A DNA stretch of 64,000 nucleotides from DATKMG01 sp041476565 (GTDB lineage: Bacteria > Acidobacteriota > Terriglobia > Versatilivoradales > Versatilivoraceae), in the NCBI GenBank assembly GCA_041476565.1, contig JBGOTQ010000002.1:4117-68116 (forward strand). The letters are read 5' to 3'. Positions 43,430-52,193 of this stretch are shown piece after piece. The first letter of the stretch is position 1. The number at the start of each line of letters is the position of its first letter. The notes below the pieces were generated by a model, which had not been told where the DNA came from, did not search any database, and saw only the letters and a list, made by a program, of their open reading frames with translations. A program made the position numbers and the translations under genes.

Positions 43430-44698
43430 CTATGGCTTGACTCTCATTATTGTCTCCAGAAATACTGCGGACAGTCGCTCCTCTGTGAACAGTGACGGTA
43501 CCTCGGAGGGCCAGTTCCCCGCGGTACAAGCCTCAAGAAAACTGATGACCGCTGTTGTCGACCTCGGTGTTAGCCAGGGGTCGACCAGGAAGAATTGTGA
43601 CAGGCCTGACGCCGCTTGCCAAACTGCACTTCCATCAGGTGTGACTGCCAGGACTGGCTTTCGTGCAACGAGGTAGTCGTAGAACTTTAAGGGAATGGTC
43701 GGGGGAACCACGGTCAATAGCAGCAACCCATCTGCAAGTGATAGACGAGATGACAACGCCTCTCGAGACACGGCTGGCTCAATTACGATTTCCCACCCCT
43801 TGTCTTCCAATCGTCTCCTGTAACCTTGTAGGTCATCTCTGTCTTGAGGTTCGAGTGATCCAATGAATGTCAGTTTGCCCTTCATGCTCGTCGTTCGCAC
43901 CCCTTCAAGAAAGGGTTCCAATAGGAAACCCGGTCTTCGAGTTCTCCTGGAGCCAGTGAAACGTCCCGCGTGGACAAGGTCAAGACCGGCTGGACGGTGG
44001 GCTAAGGCAGTTGAGATTCGACCGTTGCTGGATGGCAGAGGGCATACGTTGTAGAGAACCGTGATCTTCCCTTTGGTGAAGGGAAGTCTTCTTTCCATCA
44101 ATTCCTTCCAGGCTGGCGAACTAACAAAAACATGATCGGCAGCTCTAATAATCTTTTCCTCCCAACGGCCTTCGCGCCAGCGCTGAATAGAAGATTGATA
44201 CAACATGGGACGGAGTGGCTCGTCGAGCCAGCCGTCCCGCATGTCAATAATCAGCCGGGAGTGCAGCCGATTCGCCAATAAATATGAGCCCACATGGGAA
44301 GACTCGGGAGGATTTGAGGAGAGCACCCAAGTGGCTGACGTGGCATGCTTCACGACGAGTGGGTGTCGTGCTGCCCGACGAGCCCAAACAACACCAGGAT
44401 CTGGAATCAGGAGCAGATGCGCTGCAAGTCGGCGCAACCGATTAGGGCGGCGGCGAGAGGTGAACTGATAGCCACGTCCCTCCTCCACATCACCATGCAG
44501 ACCCAGTGGGTCCGCAATGGTGATCTCCACCCCCCAAGAGGTGTTTACACTCCGATCAGATCCTCCAGCCCGTACAAGAATGGTTGTGATCTGTTGAGTC
44601 GAGAGCCAACGGATGAACCCACTGATCCTGAACACGCCAATGAATCTGGAATTTCCCCAGAAAGGTGCAATCACCACCATCTTCTTCTTTGAACTCAT
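43430..44698 (-). CDS. GT4-like glycosyltransferase
   Basis: A 422-residue GT-B protein with ATG and GAGGA five bases upstream. The acceptor half has VVIAPFWGNSRFIGVFRISG and VLSSNPPESSHVGSYLLANR, which is the pattern of family 4 enzymes that recognise lipid-linked acceptors; DMRDGWLDEP follows. The donor half has LVHAGRFTGSRRTRRPGFLL, then LLTVVPPTIPLKFYDYLVAR, with K-x-Y-D-Y in place of the usual E-x-x-A. Such variants exist but make the donor-binding motif weak. It is preceded by a methyltransferase gene with a 39-base gap. Confidence 0.78.
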   Translation of the reverse strand: MSSKKKMVVIAPFWGNSRFIGVFRISGFIRWLSTQQITTILVRAGGSDRSVNTSWGVEITIADPLGLHGDVEEGRGYQFTSRRRPNRLRRLAAHLLLIPDPGVVWARRAARHPLVVKHATSATWVLSSNPPESSHVGSYLLANRLHSRLIIDMRDGWLDEPLRPMLYQSSIQRWREGRWEEKIIRAADHVFVSSPAWKELMERRLPFTKGKITVLYNVCPLPSSNGRISTALAHRPAGLDLVHAGRFTGSRRTRRPGFLLEPFLEGVRTTSMKGKLTFIGSLEPQDRDDLQGYRRRLEDKGWEIVIEPAVSREALSSRLSLADGLLLLTVVPPTIPLKFYDYLVARKPVLAVTPDGSAVWQAASGLSQFFLVDPWLTPRSTTAVISFLEACTAGNWPSEVPSLFTEERLSAVFLETIMRVKP

Positions 44699-44737
44699 TG
44701 AATCCTCGTTATCCTGAATGTTATCGATAGTGGCCTC

Positions 44738-45448
44738 TCATCGCTGTCTGAAGCAAATCCAGACTTCTTTTTCGCATTCTACGGAAACACGATTCAGTAA
44801 GGCAGGTGGCAGTAGTTTCTCTTTGCTAATTGTCCATGTGGAGAACCCTCCGTCACTTAAACGGAGAAGGAAGTCTCTGCCATACTGACGGACATGGTCA
44901 GCTTGTCCGTAATGGAACGTTCTACCTTCGGCACCTCTGATCGATGGGTCCTCACGTGTCAATTTGCCTTCGATAGGTACTTGAATGCTGGCCCATCCAT
45001 TTCGTTTGAGCACTCTCTGAAGCTCGGCCAAGGCCCTGCGATCGTCGGGAATATGTTCCAGTACGTGGTTGCAGATCACAGCGTCGAACGTTTCGTCGGT
45101 GAAGGGGATAGCTGTTATATCCGCTTGCAACATAAAGGATCCACCTTCTATGCCTACCGAAACATACTCGAACCGCCTGCGAAGCTTTGGTTCAAGGCAG
45201 GCCTCAGGGGCTACGTGCAGCAACCGCCCGCCTGACGACAACTTGTCTTCCTTCCAGAGTTGGACTAAGACAAGCCAAAGGAGACGATGGCGTTCTAGGG
45301 AACCGCATCCAGGGCACAGTGCGTTAGCTCGAGAGACAATCCCTGCCGGGCAAAGCATTCGGAAATGCCCGCGGCAGATTGGGCAATAATATCTTGTGCC
45401 GGCGTACCAGGTTCTTCTGAAGAGTTCCCTTAACTTAGGAGAGACCAT
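44738..45448 (-). CDS. Zinc-ribbon class I methyltransferase
   Basis: A 236-residue protein. The N-terminus carries YYCPICRGHFRML and NALCPGCGSLERHRLLWLVL, a four-Cys ribbon. Motif I is unusual: LLHVAPEACLEPKLRRRFEY replaces the common LDxGCGxG, as in a branch of Methyltransf_11-like proteins; YVSVGIEGGSFMLQADITAI, then FDAVICNHVLEHIPDDRRAL and AELQRVLKRNGWASIQVPIE follow. The late REDPSIRGAEGRTFHYGQAD then HVRQYGRDF is conserved in this branch. Without a glycine-rich loop, SAM binding must use the alternate HVAPE loop. Confidence 0.8.
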   Translation of the reverse strand: MVSPKLRELFRRTWYAGTRYYCPICRGHFRMLCPAGIVSRANALCPGCGSLERHRLLWLVLVQLWKEDKLSSGGRLLHVAPEACLEPKLRRRFEYVSVGIEGGSFMLQADITAIPFTDETFDAVICNHVLEHIPDDRRALAELQRVLKRNGWASIQVPIEGKLTREDPSIRGAEGRTFHYGQADHVRQYGRDFLLRLSDGGFSTWTISKEKLLPPALLNRVSVECEKEVWICFRQR

Positions 45449-45509
45449 AACGCTTTGGCAAGAAATCAGCGAATCCCAAGCAACTCCTGGCTTTATACAT
45501 TATCACCGC

Positions 45510-46691
45510 TTATGAGTTCTGGATCTCACGATAGATACACGCTAGGCGCCCTGCTTGCGTCACTGCATTGTATTCTGCTTCCACGTGTCGACGGCCCTGC
45601 ATGCCCATCTCGGGCCATTTCTCCGGGTTCTCAACCAGCCAAAAAAGATTATTTACTATCCCTTCAACGTCTCGTTCTTCGGCCAAGAGTCCACTCTGGC
45701 CATGTTTCACAATCGCGGGGATATCGCAATGGTATGTACTGACAACCGGCATTCCTGTAGCCAATACTTCAATGAGACTTACTGGCGCACCACCTTCAGT
45801 GTCACCGTCGATTGACGTTATACTGGGAGACAAAAAGATGTGATGTCGATAACACTCTTCCAGAAAAACATTATAAGGCTGAAACCCCAGCAGCCTCGTT
45901 GTGTTACGCATTCTGTACCTATCGATTGTGTCTAGGATTCTTTGTTTTTCAGAATGGTTGCGAGATTCGTGGTCGGCATCACCGATAATAGTTGTGGTAA
46001 TTGGAACATCCTGCTGCAGGCGTCCCAGGGCTTCCAAGGCGTAAGGGATACCTTTCTTCTCCCGGAACGAGGCAGCTATTAGCACGCGCAAGTCTTCTGA
46101 ACGCTCCCAGAACCTTGGTCTAAAATCGATGCAGTGGACAGGCACACCAAGATGATGAACCTTAACCAGAGCCGGAGGGCACCCCAATTCCACCAGACAT
46201 TGTGCCATGTGCGGCCCCTCGCATAAGACGCCATCAACTTGGTCAAATAACTCCATGTACCTTTCCCTCCAGACGGCATCCTGCCTTGGGAGATAGTTTA
46301 CGTCCAGCCCGTAAAAACTGACAAGGTGCCTGAGTCCAGACTGCTTTGCGGCTTTGGAGTTAATCCAGCCGACATTACCGAAATGAGAGTGAAGAATCTT
46401 GGCATGATGTTGTCGTGCGGCTCGAATCAAAAATCCAAGATGCCGCCGGACCCCAAATTTCCGCATGGCCCTGTCAAAATATTGCATGTAAAAGGGAACC
46501 TCGGCAAAAGCATGCAAGTTGGCTATGGGGAATTGCTGTAGATTCAAGGTCTCTCGGCAGAGGATATGACTCTCTACTGTGGACGGCAACAGCCGGATTT
46601 GATGGTAAAGCCAGGGTTGGGTTTGCGGCAGCCAGCAAGGAACGTCATGGCACACTACAACTCTATTGTCTATCTTGGATTTGACAGCCAT
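45510..46691 (-). CDS. GT4 glycosyltransferase, WcaL-like
   Basis: A 393-residue GT-B enzyme. Acceptor half: ILHSHFGNVGWINSKAAKQS and VSFYGLDVNYLPRQDAVWRE. Donor half: LIAASFREKKGIPYALEALG, TTTIIGDADHESRN, then HHIFLSPSITSIDGDTEGGA and PVSLIEVLATGMPVVSTYHC, ending with VKHGQSGLLAEERDVEGIVN. The order and the H-F-G-N-x-G and D-G-D-x-E-G-x-P motifs resemble colanic acid WcaL-type transferases. It lies between a methyltransferase and the flippase gene; 46692-46933 upstream is non-coding except for a GT4 remnant. Confidence 0.87.
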   Translation of the reverse strand: MAVKSKIDNRVVVCHDVPCWLPQTQPWLYHQIRLLPSTVESHILCRETLNLQQFPIANLHAFAEVPFYMQYFDRAMRKFGVRRHLGFLIRAARQHHAKILHSHFGNVGWINSKAAKQSGLRHLVSFYGLDVNYLPRQDAVWRERYMELFDQVDGVLCEGPHMAQCLVELGCPPALVKVHHLGVPVHCIDFRPRFWERSEDLRVLIAASFREKKGIPYALEALGRLQQDVPITTTIIGDADHESRNHSEKQRILDTIDRYRMRNTTRLLGFQPYNVFLEECYRHHIFLSPSITSIDGDTEGGAPVSLIEVLATGMPVVSTYHCDIPAIVKHGQSGLLAEERDVEGIVNNLFWLVENPEKWPEMGMQGRRHVEAEYNAVTQAGRLACIYREIQNS

Positions 46692-46699
46692 TGTTCTTT

Positions 46700-46780
46700 C
46701 CTTGCTTCTCCAACCGACTCGATGAAATGTGACAGTGGCTTAGAGACACCGGACCACCCCCTCATGCCATATGGATCGTC
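46700..46780 (-). pseudogene. GT4 N-terminal remnant
   Basis: The minus strand reads DPYGMRGWSGVSKPLSHFIE then SVG (46777 downward), a close match to the D-P-x-x-x-R-x-W-S-G motif near the start of many GT4 enzymes. One frame over, about 80 bases upstream, MGFLSDFD would be the natural preceding strand (M-x-I-x-F-L-S-D-x-D). No further coding follows; it runs to a stop next to the start of the WcaL-like gene. It is a fragment of a decayed glycosyltransferase. Confidence 0.5.
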
Positions 46781-46933
46781 ATCTCCATGTCGTGCAGAGA
46801 GGAACAAGCATTGGTGGCAAACCAAGCCTTAGTTTGTCGAAATCGGATAGGAAGCCCATGTATGACTCTTGCTTGGTTATTGGACTTCATACCCTAGGCA
46901 TTAATCCAGAAAACAAAAGGCATCACATGTTCT

Positions 46934-48373
46934 CTAAATCTGTTCTCGGAGCATATCAAGCAAGCGAACAGATTGCTGGCGATTGATGAACCAACTCGAA
47001 ACCAAGTATACAATTCCTCCCACAGCAACCATTAGCGTCAGTGCGGCAAAGGAAGGGATCCTGAAAACAAAACGGGCCTTGAGGAAAGAAAGCACTACAT
47101 ACATCACTAGGCTGCTTGCGAAAGGGCGCCAAAGTGTGACGGCAAGGTCGGCGACCGGGAGGTCGATTAAACGAAAGGAAATAACAAAACTTGGACCCGC
47201 CAAGATGAAAGACATGACAGCATAGCAGGTCGCAACGCCGTAAATGCCCCAGCGCAATCCCACCAGAAATGAAATGATTGTCAGCACACCGGCGACGACT
47301 CCCCAACGAAGCATCAGATCTGTTCTTCCTTTAGCCTGATAAATAGCTCCAACTGTAGTTCCGATTGATTGGATCATGCCTACTGGCACCAAAATTAACA
47401 AGAGCTTGGGGACAGGTGCCCATTGCGGTCCAAACACGGTGAAGACAAACAGGTCACGGGTGACGAGCAAGCCGAATGCCATAGGAAAAGAGAGGAACGC
47501 AATCGCGCTAGACACATTCAAGTATGCACGTCGAAATCGCGATTCCGTGTCTTGGAGTTGCGAGTAGACAGGAAACATGACTCTCCCCACCACATCTGAC
47601 ATGACTTGGATGGGATAGTACATAATGCGATAGGCCAAAGCGTAGAAACCCAGATTGCCTGGGCCAAGATACCTCCCGATCAGGAAGTTGTCCGCATTTC
47701 TCGCAAGGTAATTGAAGATATTAAAGCCGGTCAAGTTCAGGCTGTACCAGCCAATGGTTTTGACGGCCGACGCCTTAAAAACGAACCGGGGAGCCCAAGG
47801 GCTAAGGATCCACTGCAGTACCGATGTGACTAGGACAATTGTCAGGGTCTGAAAGATTAGACTCCAACTGCCTGCTCCCCAATAAGCCAGCCCAATGCCG
47901 ACCGGAGCACCAACCGCGACAGCGGCCATCTCAGTCTTTGCAATGGTGTGAAAAGCCAACTGTCGTTGCATTAATGCTTGTTGTACAGTACTGAAGCTGG
48001 AAATCAAGAAAGTGAACGCGAGCACCTTGAGCATGAGGACGATCCGCGTATCGTGAAAAAGTATTCCAAACACCGGAGAGAGCACAACAAGACCTCCCGT
48101 GGCTGCGAAGCCTATGGCAACGTTGGTCCAAAACACGCTCGAAGCTATCTCTTCGGGGAGATCCCGCGCCTGGATGATGGCCGCCGAAGTACCCAAGTCT
48201 CTGATGAGTCCCAAAAACCCGACAGCAATGGTTGCCATCCCCACCAGTCCGAAATCCGTCGGTGTTAAGAGACGGGCCAGGATGACCACGGAGGCGAAAT
48301 GCAGAAATTGTTTTCCGATGTTTGAGACAAATGACCATTTGACCCCAGAAGAAGCAGACTGTCTTAGACTCAC
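46934..48373 (-). CDS. Wzx-like lipopolysaccharide flippase (MOP superfamily)
   Basis: The protein has 479 residues from the GTG at 48373, whose GTGA overlaps the stop of the upstream methyltransferase by four bases; a 14-codon extension would run inside that gene. It has about twelve membrane helices. The start VSLRQSASSGVKWSFVSNIG and the LARLLTPTDFGLVGMATIAV segment with the DLGTSAAIIQ helix define the WzxC-like branch of polysaccharide flippases. It would move the undecaprenyl-linked repeat unit to the periplasm. The O-antigen ligase-like protein at 28-30 kb is the likely next step. Confidence 0.9.
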   Translation of the reverse strand: MSLRQSASSGVKWSFVSNIGKQFLHFASVVILARLLTPTDFGLVGMATIAVGFLGLIRDLGTSAAIIQARDLPEEIASSVFWTNVAIGFAATGGLVVLSPVFGILFHDTRIVLMLKVLAFTFLISSFSTVQQALMQRQLAFHTIAKTEMAAVAVGAPVGIGLAYWGAGSWSLIFQTLTIVLVTSVLQWILSPWAPRFVFKASAVKTIGWYSLNLTGFNIFNYLARNADNFLIGRYLGPGNLGFYALAYRIMYYPIQVMSDVVGRVMFPVYSQLQDTESRFRRAYLNVSSAIAFLSFPMAFGLLVTRDLFVFTVFGPQWAPVPKLLLILVPVGMIQSIGTTVGAIYQAKGRTDLMLRWGVVAGVLTIISFLVGLRWGIYGVATCYAVMSFILAGPSFVISFRLIDLPVADLAVTLWRPFASSLVMYVVLSFLKARFVFRIPSFAALTLMVAVGGIVYLVSSWFINRQQSVRLLDMLREQI

Positions 48374-49140
48374 AATGACTTCTTTCTGGCGACCACAAGG
48401 TACATCAATGTCCATTGTTCGGTTCTATCAATTCTGTCCACCCCGAAGGATATAAGCTGAGTGAGTAGTCCCACAAGGTCGACAAGGTGCAACCAGCGGA
48501 GAGGCCCGCGATTGAAGCGATAAAGGTTATACACAAATAGTTGCCCAAAGGTGCCCCAAAATCCTGAAAGAGCATTGATCTCGACGATCTCAAACCCAAC
48601 CTTCTCAAATAGATATTTCAATCCATACCTACTGAACCTAAAGAAGTCTCGAGGTTCCTCATGAAGGTGCCAGATGAACGGGACAGTATACAGAGCATAT
48701 CCACCAGCCCGCAAAAGGCGATGGCATTCCCGAAGCGCTACCTCTGGCTCCTCAAGGTGCTCCATGACCGATGTGCACAACACCGAGTCAAATGACTGGT
48801 CATCAGCGGGAATTCTGTAAGCCGTTCCCCAAAGGTCAACATCCTTTGGGCCATGAAGAGTACCAGAATGGTCAATTCCGATGTGTTCAGTCACCAAGGA
48901 TGAAAGCACTTGCCTGAAAGGCTTGGTTCCACAGCCGATATCGATGAGTCTGCCGCAGAGATACTTCTTTGCGGCTCTAACGACTTCGCGATCGTGAATA
49001 TAGTGGACTAACAAGTTTCTGATTTGGCGTACCACAGTCTTCCTACCCAGGGTGTGAAGCTGCTTGACGTCACGAGCCGGGTCAAGCCTAAGATGGATAA
49101 GACAAATTACATCGCGCCGTCCCAAGGTTTCAGGAGCCAA
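48370..49140 (-). CDS. Class I SAM-dependent methyltransferase
   Basis: Up to 256 residues; the first roughly 30 look unlike a methyltransferase and the true start may be a downstream codon. Motif I is GRLIDIGCGTKPFRQVLSSL, then HIGIDHSGTLHGPKDVDLWG, FDSVLCTSVMEHLEEPEVAL, RECHRLLRAGGYALYTVPFI and WHLHEEPRDFFRFSRYGLKY. The W-H-x-H-E-E-P-x-D-F-F-R-F-S/T motif is a strong marker of a Methyltransf_11 group common in O-antigen clusters. Its stop overlaps the flippase GTG. The methyl acceptor is probably a sugar of the repeat unit. Confidence 0.86.
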   Translation of the reverse strand: MAPETLGRRDVICLIHLRLDPARDVKQLHTLGRKTVVRQIRNLLVHYIHDREVVRAAKKYLCGRLIDIGCGTKPFRQVLSSLVTEHIGIDHSGTLHGPKDVDLWGTAYRIPADDQSFDSVLCTSVMEHLEEPEVALRECHRLLRAGGYALYTVPFIWHLHEEPRDFFRFSRYGLKYLFEKVGFEIVEINALSGFWGTFGQLFVYNLYRFNRGPLRWLHLVDLVGLLTQLISFGVDRIDRTEQWTLMYLVVARKKSL

Positions 49141-49285
49141 CGAGACACAAAAGCAACTTGGGAGAGATCAAGCTGGTGAACGATAATAGTGAAGTCCCAG
49201 TCTCCTATTCACTGCCCATTCATCGAAGCGTCTTATCCGCAGGGCTACTAGTCTATCGCTCAAGCACGATTGGTCGTTCAGTCTG

Positions 49286-49819
49286 TCAAGACTCCGTTTT
49301 CTTATAGGCAATGCAGCTTGCGGAGGCACTCAGCCTTTGCCACTTAGTCACTTTGAGCAGGAGTGAGACGAAGTACCGTTCAGCCTGGCTGTTGCCAAAG
49401 AAACTTCGTGGGGAGTTCCAGGGGACGATCCTCTCAAACCCTTTCGAAGATAACAAATGGACCAATTCTCGAGGGGAATACATGTGAAGGTGCGTAGGAT
49501 CAGCGCTTCGTTCAGCCTTGTTGAACCGGCTAGGTGAAGCCACAAACAACATTCCTCCGGGACGCAGCACCCGACGAGTTTCCTCCAGGCACGTGACGGC
49601 GACCCCGGGTTCCAGATGTTCGATCACTTGGTTGCATACAACTGTCTGAAAGATGGCATTCCCAAAAGGAAATGGCTGGCTCAACATATGCAACAGAATC
49701 TGAACCCCCGGGCATCGAACCTGGGCCGCCTCGATAGCCTTGCTAGATCCTTCTAAACCTTCACAATTCAAACCCCAACGCACGGCACACTCAACAAATA
49801 GTCCAATTCCTGCTCCCAC
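49286..49819 (-). CDS. Class I methyltransferase without a normal start codon
   Basis: A 177-codon frame opening at a GTG inside motif I (the product would start VGAGIGLFVECAVRW). The same frame continues upstream to a TGA at 50008 and reads plausible family sequence: GQYFERFYSSRDWRFYRDIL then SLIVRFSEPGPILDVGAGIG. No ATG, GTG or TTG exists there. The rest has VVCNQVIEHLEPGVAVTCLE, RRVLRPGGMLFVASPSRFNK and ADPTHLHMYSPRELVHLLSS, all methyltransferase-like. So the gene is either started at a rare codon, or made by a -1 shift from the upstream methyltransferase whose last 43 bases it overlaps, or it has lost its 5' end. Confidence 0.75.
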   Translation of the reverse strand: MGAGIGLFVECAVRWGLNCEGLEGSSKAIEAAQVRCPGVQILLHMLSQPFPFGNAIFQTVVCNQVIEHLEPGVAVTCLEETRRVLRPGGMLFVASPSRFNKAERSADPTHLHMYSPRELVHLLSSKGFERIVPWNSPRSFFGNSQAERYFVSLLLKVTKWQRLSASASCIAYKKTES

Positions 49820-49962
49820 ATCCAGGATCGGACCTGGCTCAGAGAATCTGACGATCAGGGAGAGTATATCCCTGTAAAATCTCCAATCTCGAGACGAATA
49901 GAATCGTTCGAAGTACTGCCCTGTTCCGATTCCCCCATTAATGGAGTATTGCTGTGACGTAG

Positions 49963-50637
49963 CTATGTTTTTCTCCCAGCCATGATGGAAATTCGTTCTC
50001 CAAGATCAAAATAGTCATGCAAATGCGCAAGATGTACAAAAGGGAACATCAGTTCATAATCGCCGAATTGTCGAAACACCCAGTGCGTCCCGTTTTGCAA
50101 GGGAGAAGTATTCTCGACCAGGAACAAAAGGCCCCTATCTTTCAAAACCCTTCTAATTTCAGCAATTGTGTTGACCAGAGTGATGCCAACTATGCCGCCT
50201 AACACAAGACAAGACCATACAACGTCCACTGACTTATCACAGAGTGGAATGTTCCCCTCTTTCATGATTTTGTATTCCACATTCGGAGTTTTGGGTGCCA
50301 TGGCGATCAATGCGGGAATGGGATCAGCACCTATTACCAAGCCTCCATTGATAATTGAAGCCAGTTCCGAGCTGAACCGCCCAGGGCCACAGCCAAGGTC
50401 GAGAATCACTTTGTCTGATGGCAGCAGAACTTGCTGGAGACAAGGGAAAATCTCTTTGTGCTGAAAATCTGTAATAGCGTCGTATTCATTTTGGCCGTGG
50501 TTTATATTCAGAACAGCTCTTTTGCCATAACACTTTACCCGGCTCTGCCAGTAAGAGACCCCTGTCAATTCTTGCTTCCGACGGAAGCTGAGCCAAATCC
50601 ATCTTTCGATGATTCTTCGGATTAACGATCTTTCCAC
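49963..50637 (-). CDS. Class I SAM-dependent methyltransferase
   Basis: A protein of about 224 residues from a GTG at 50637; longer starts would lie deep inside the aminotransferase gene. Motif I is KVILDLGCGPGRFSSELASI, then LVIGADPIPALIAMAPKTPN, VDVVWSCLVLGGIVGITLVN, AEIRRVLKDRGLLFLVENTS and a terminal HLHDYFDLGERISIMAGRKT. The 5' end overlaps the aminotransferase stop by about 16 bases. Its 3' end overlaps the extended frame of the next methyltransferase. Probable sugar or lipid-linked sugar modification. Confidence 0.8.
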   Translation of the reverse strand: MERSLIRRIIERWIWLSFRRKQELTGVSYWQSRVKCYGKRAVLNINHGQNEYDAITDFQHKEIFPCLQQVLLPSDKVILDLGCGPGRFSSELASIINGGLVIGADPIPALIAMAPKTPNVEYKIMKEGNIPLCDKSVDVVWSCLVLGGIVGITLVNTIAEIRRVLKDRGLLFLVENTSPLQNGTHWVFRQFGDYELMFPFVHLAHLHDYFDLGERISIMAGRKT

Positions 50638-51815
50638 AATATAGTTGACGTGACCGCCTGAACAACGTCCTGCCTGTCCTGGGTATATAGCTTCGGAGAC
50701 AACGGTAGGCTCACAGTCTTCCTCCCGATGCACATTGCATTCGGGTAGTCTTCGGGTTTCCAATCAAAGGTACTTTGGTAGTATGGGTGTTCGGGAATAC
50801 TCAAGTAGTGCACCCCCACTCCGATGTTTTCCCTGGTCATGGCCTCAAGAAATTGGTCTCGTTCAATCCCGGCGTGTACAGGGTCGATTAGAATGGTATA
50901 GAGATGATAGGCATGTCGTATCCACGGCTCGGGATCTGAGGGTAAACCGACGGGTAATTCGCTTAAGGCTTGATTATAGTAATTCCAGATCTCACGTCGG
51001 CGAAACCAGTTCTGATCCACCCGTGCCAGTTGGTGGATTCCAATGGCGGCTTGGAGGTCCATCATGTTGTATTTGAACCCGCATTCCACCACCTGATAAT
51101 GCTTGTATCCCTCATCACTGTAGCGTTTCCAGGCGTCATGGCTCATTCCATGGAGAGCCAGCACCTTGATGCGAGCTGAATCTTCTTCCCTCCGGGCAAG
51201 TACCATTCCCCCTTCCCCAGTAACTACGTTCTTGGTCACATAAAAGCTGAAACACCCAAAATCTCCAAACGTGCCCACTTTGCGCCCCTTGTATTCAGCT
51301 TCAATGGCGTGGGCGCAGTCCTCTATGACCTTCAAGCCGTGACTCTCGGAAATCGAACACAAGGAATCCATGTCACAGGATCTGCCAGCAAAATGAACAG
51401 GCAGGATGGCACGCGTTCTGGGGGTAATCCTGGCTTCCACCTGTGCCGGATCGATGGTCATAGTCCTGGGATCCACGTCAGCCAGCACAGGAGTGGCCCC
51501 TGCATGGATGATGGCATTGACGGTAGCACAAAAGGTCAAGGCAGAAGTAATGACCTCGTCGCCCGCCTTGATGCCCGCAGCAAGCAGGCTGAGATGCAGG
51601 GCAGCCGTGCAGGAGTTGACTGCGACCGCAAATTCCGCACCTTTGTAAGCCGCGAATTCCCTTTCGAATTGGGCCACCTTGGGCCCGGTTCCCAGCCATC
51701 CCTTCTTCAGGGAGTCTACAACTTCCTCAATTTCAGCGTCTTCAATAACCGGAGCGCCAAAGACTAGAAACCTGTCTTTGGTCCGAACGGGGCGGAATTC
51801 CTTCTTATTCTTCAT
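50622..51815 (-). CDS. DegT/DnrJ/EryC1-type PLP sugar aminotransferase
   Basis: A 397-residue aminotransferase from the ATG at 51815. It would convert a keto-sugar nucleotide to an amino sugar for the polysaccharide. FLVFGAPVIEDAEIEEVVDS and WLGTGPKVAQFEREFAAYKG start the fold; VNSCTAALHLSLLAAGIKAG and GDEVITSALTFCATVNAIIH surround the cofactor; VIEDCAHAIEAEYKG has the Asp (166) that contacts the pyridine, and FYVTKNVVTGEGGM has the catalytic Lys (195). The pattern resembles ArnB/PseC-like enzymes. It is the first gene of the minus-strand polysaccharide run, with a methyltransferase overlapping its end. Confidence 0.93.
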   Translation of the reverse strand: MKNKKEFRPVRTKDRFLVFGAPVIEDAEIEEVVDSLKKGWLGTGPKVAQFEREFAAYKGAEFAVAVNSCTAALHLSLLAAGIKAGDEVITSALTFCATVNAIIHAGATPVLADVDPRTMTIDPAQVEARITPRTRAILPVHFAGRSCDMDSLCSISESHGLKVIEDCAHAIEAEYKGRKVGTFGDFGCFSFYVTKNVVTGEGGMVLARREEDSARIKVLALHGMSHDAWKRYSDEGYKHYQVVECGFKYNMMDLQAAIGIHQLARVDQNWFRRREIWNYYNQALSELPVGLPSDPEPWIRHAYHLYTILIDPVHAGIERDQFLEAMTRENIGVGVHYLSIPEHPYYQSTFDWKPEDYPNAMCIGRKTVSLPLSPKLYTQDRQDVVQAVTSTILWKDR

Positions 51816-51855
51816 AGAGTGCCTCAAGAGTTCTCTCAATAGCATGACTCCCGAG

Positions 51856-51961
51856 GAAAATGGTTTACGAAGATGGGGGCCACGCTCCGACCGGGCATCG
51901 AGCCCTGTCCGGCGGACTTGCCGCGCAGGAGTGCGGCTCCCACTTTGAAGAGCCCATTTTC
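51856..51961 (+). repeat. Intergenic imperfect inverted repeat
   Basis: GAAAATGG at 51856 is mirrored by CCATTTTC ending at 51961, and GGGGGCC in the left arm is mirrored by GGCTCCC in the right. The centre includes CCGCGCAGGAGTGCGG, an inner hairpin. It fills most of the gap between the divergent aminotransferase and lolA genes. Confidence 0.55.
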
Positions 51962-52193
51962 ACGTAGGTACCTTAAGTATGGACAATCTGCTCCAACCAT
52001 CCTTAGAATGAAACTCTGAATGGACCTTTCGGGCATAACCTGCGAATCTAGCCCGAAGGTTAGCTATCTCAAGACTCACAGATCGTAAGATAATCGACCC
52101 AACTGCGTGATACCAGCTAGGCGACACGAGATCAGCATTGAATATGACCGTCCCGAAACTCATGCGGTTCGGGTCAAGGCGGAGATTACCCCA

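Noticed and set aside
49963..50010. Classic A-AAA-AAC slippery site for a -1 shift
   Set aside because: The run is GAGAAAAACA, with only five A residues in the wrong phase, so it does not fit the heptamer.
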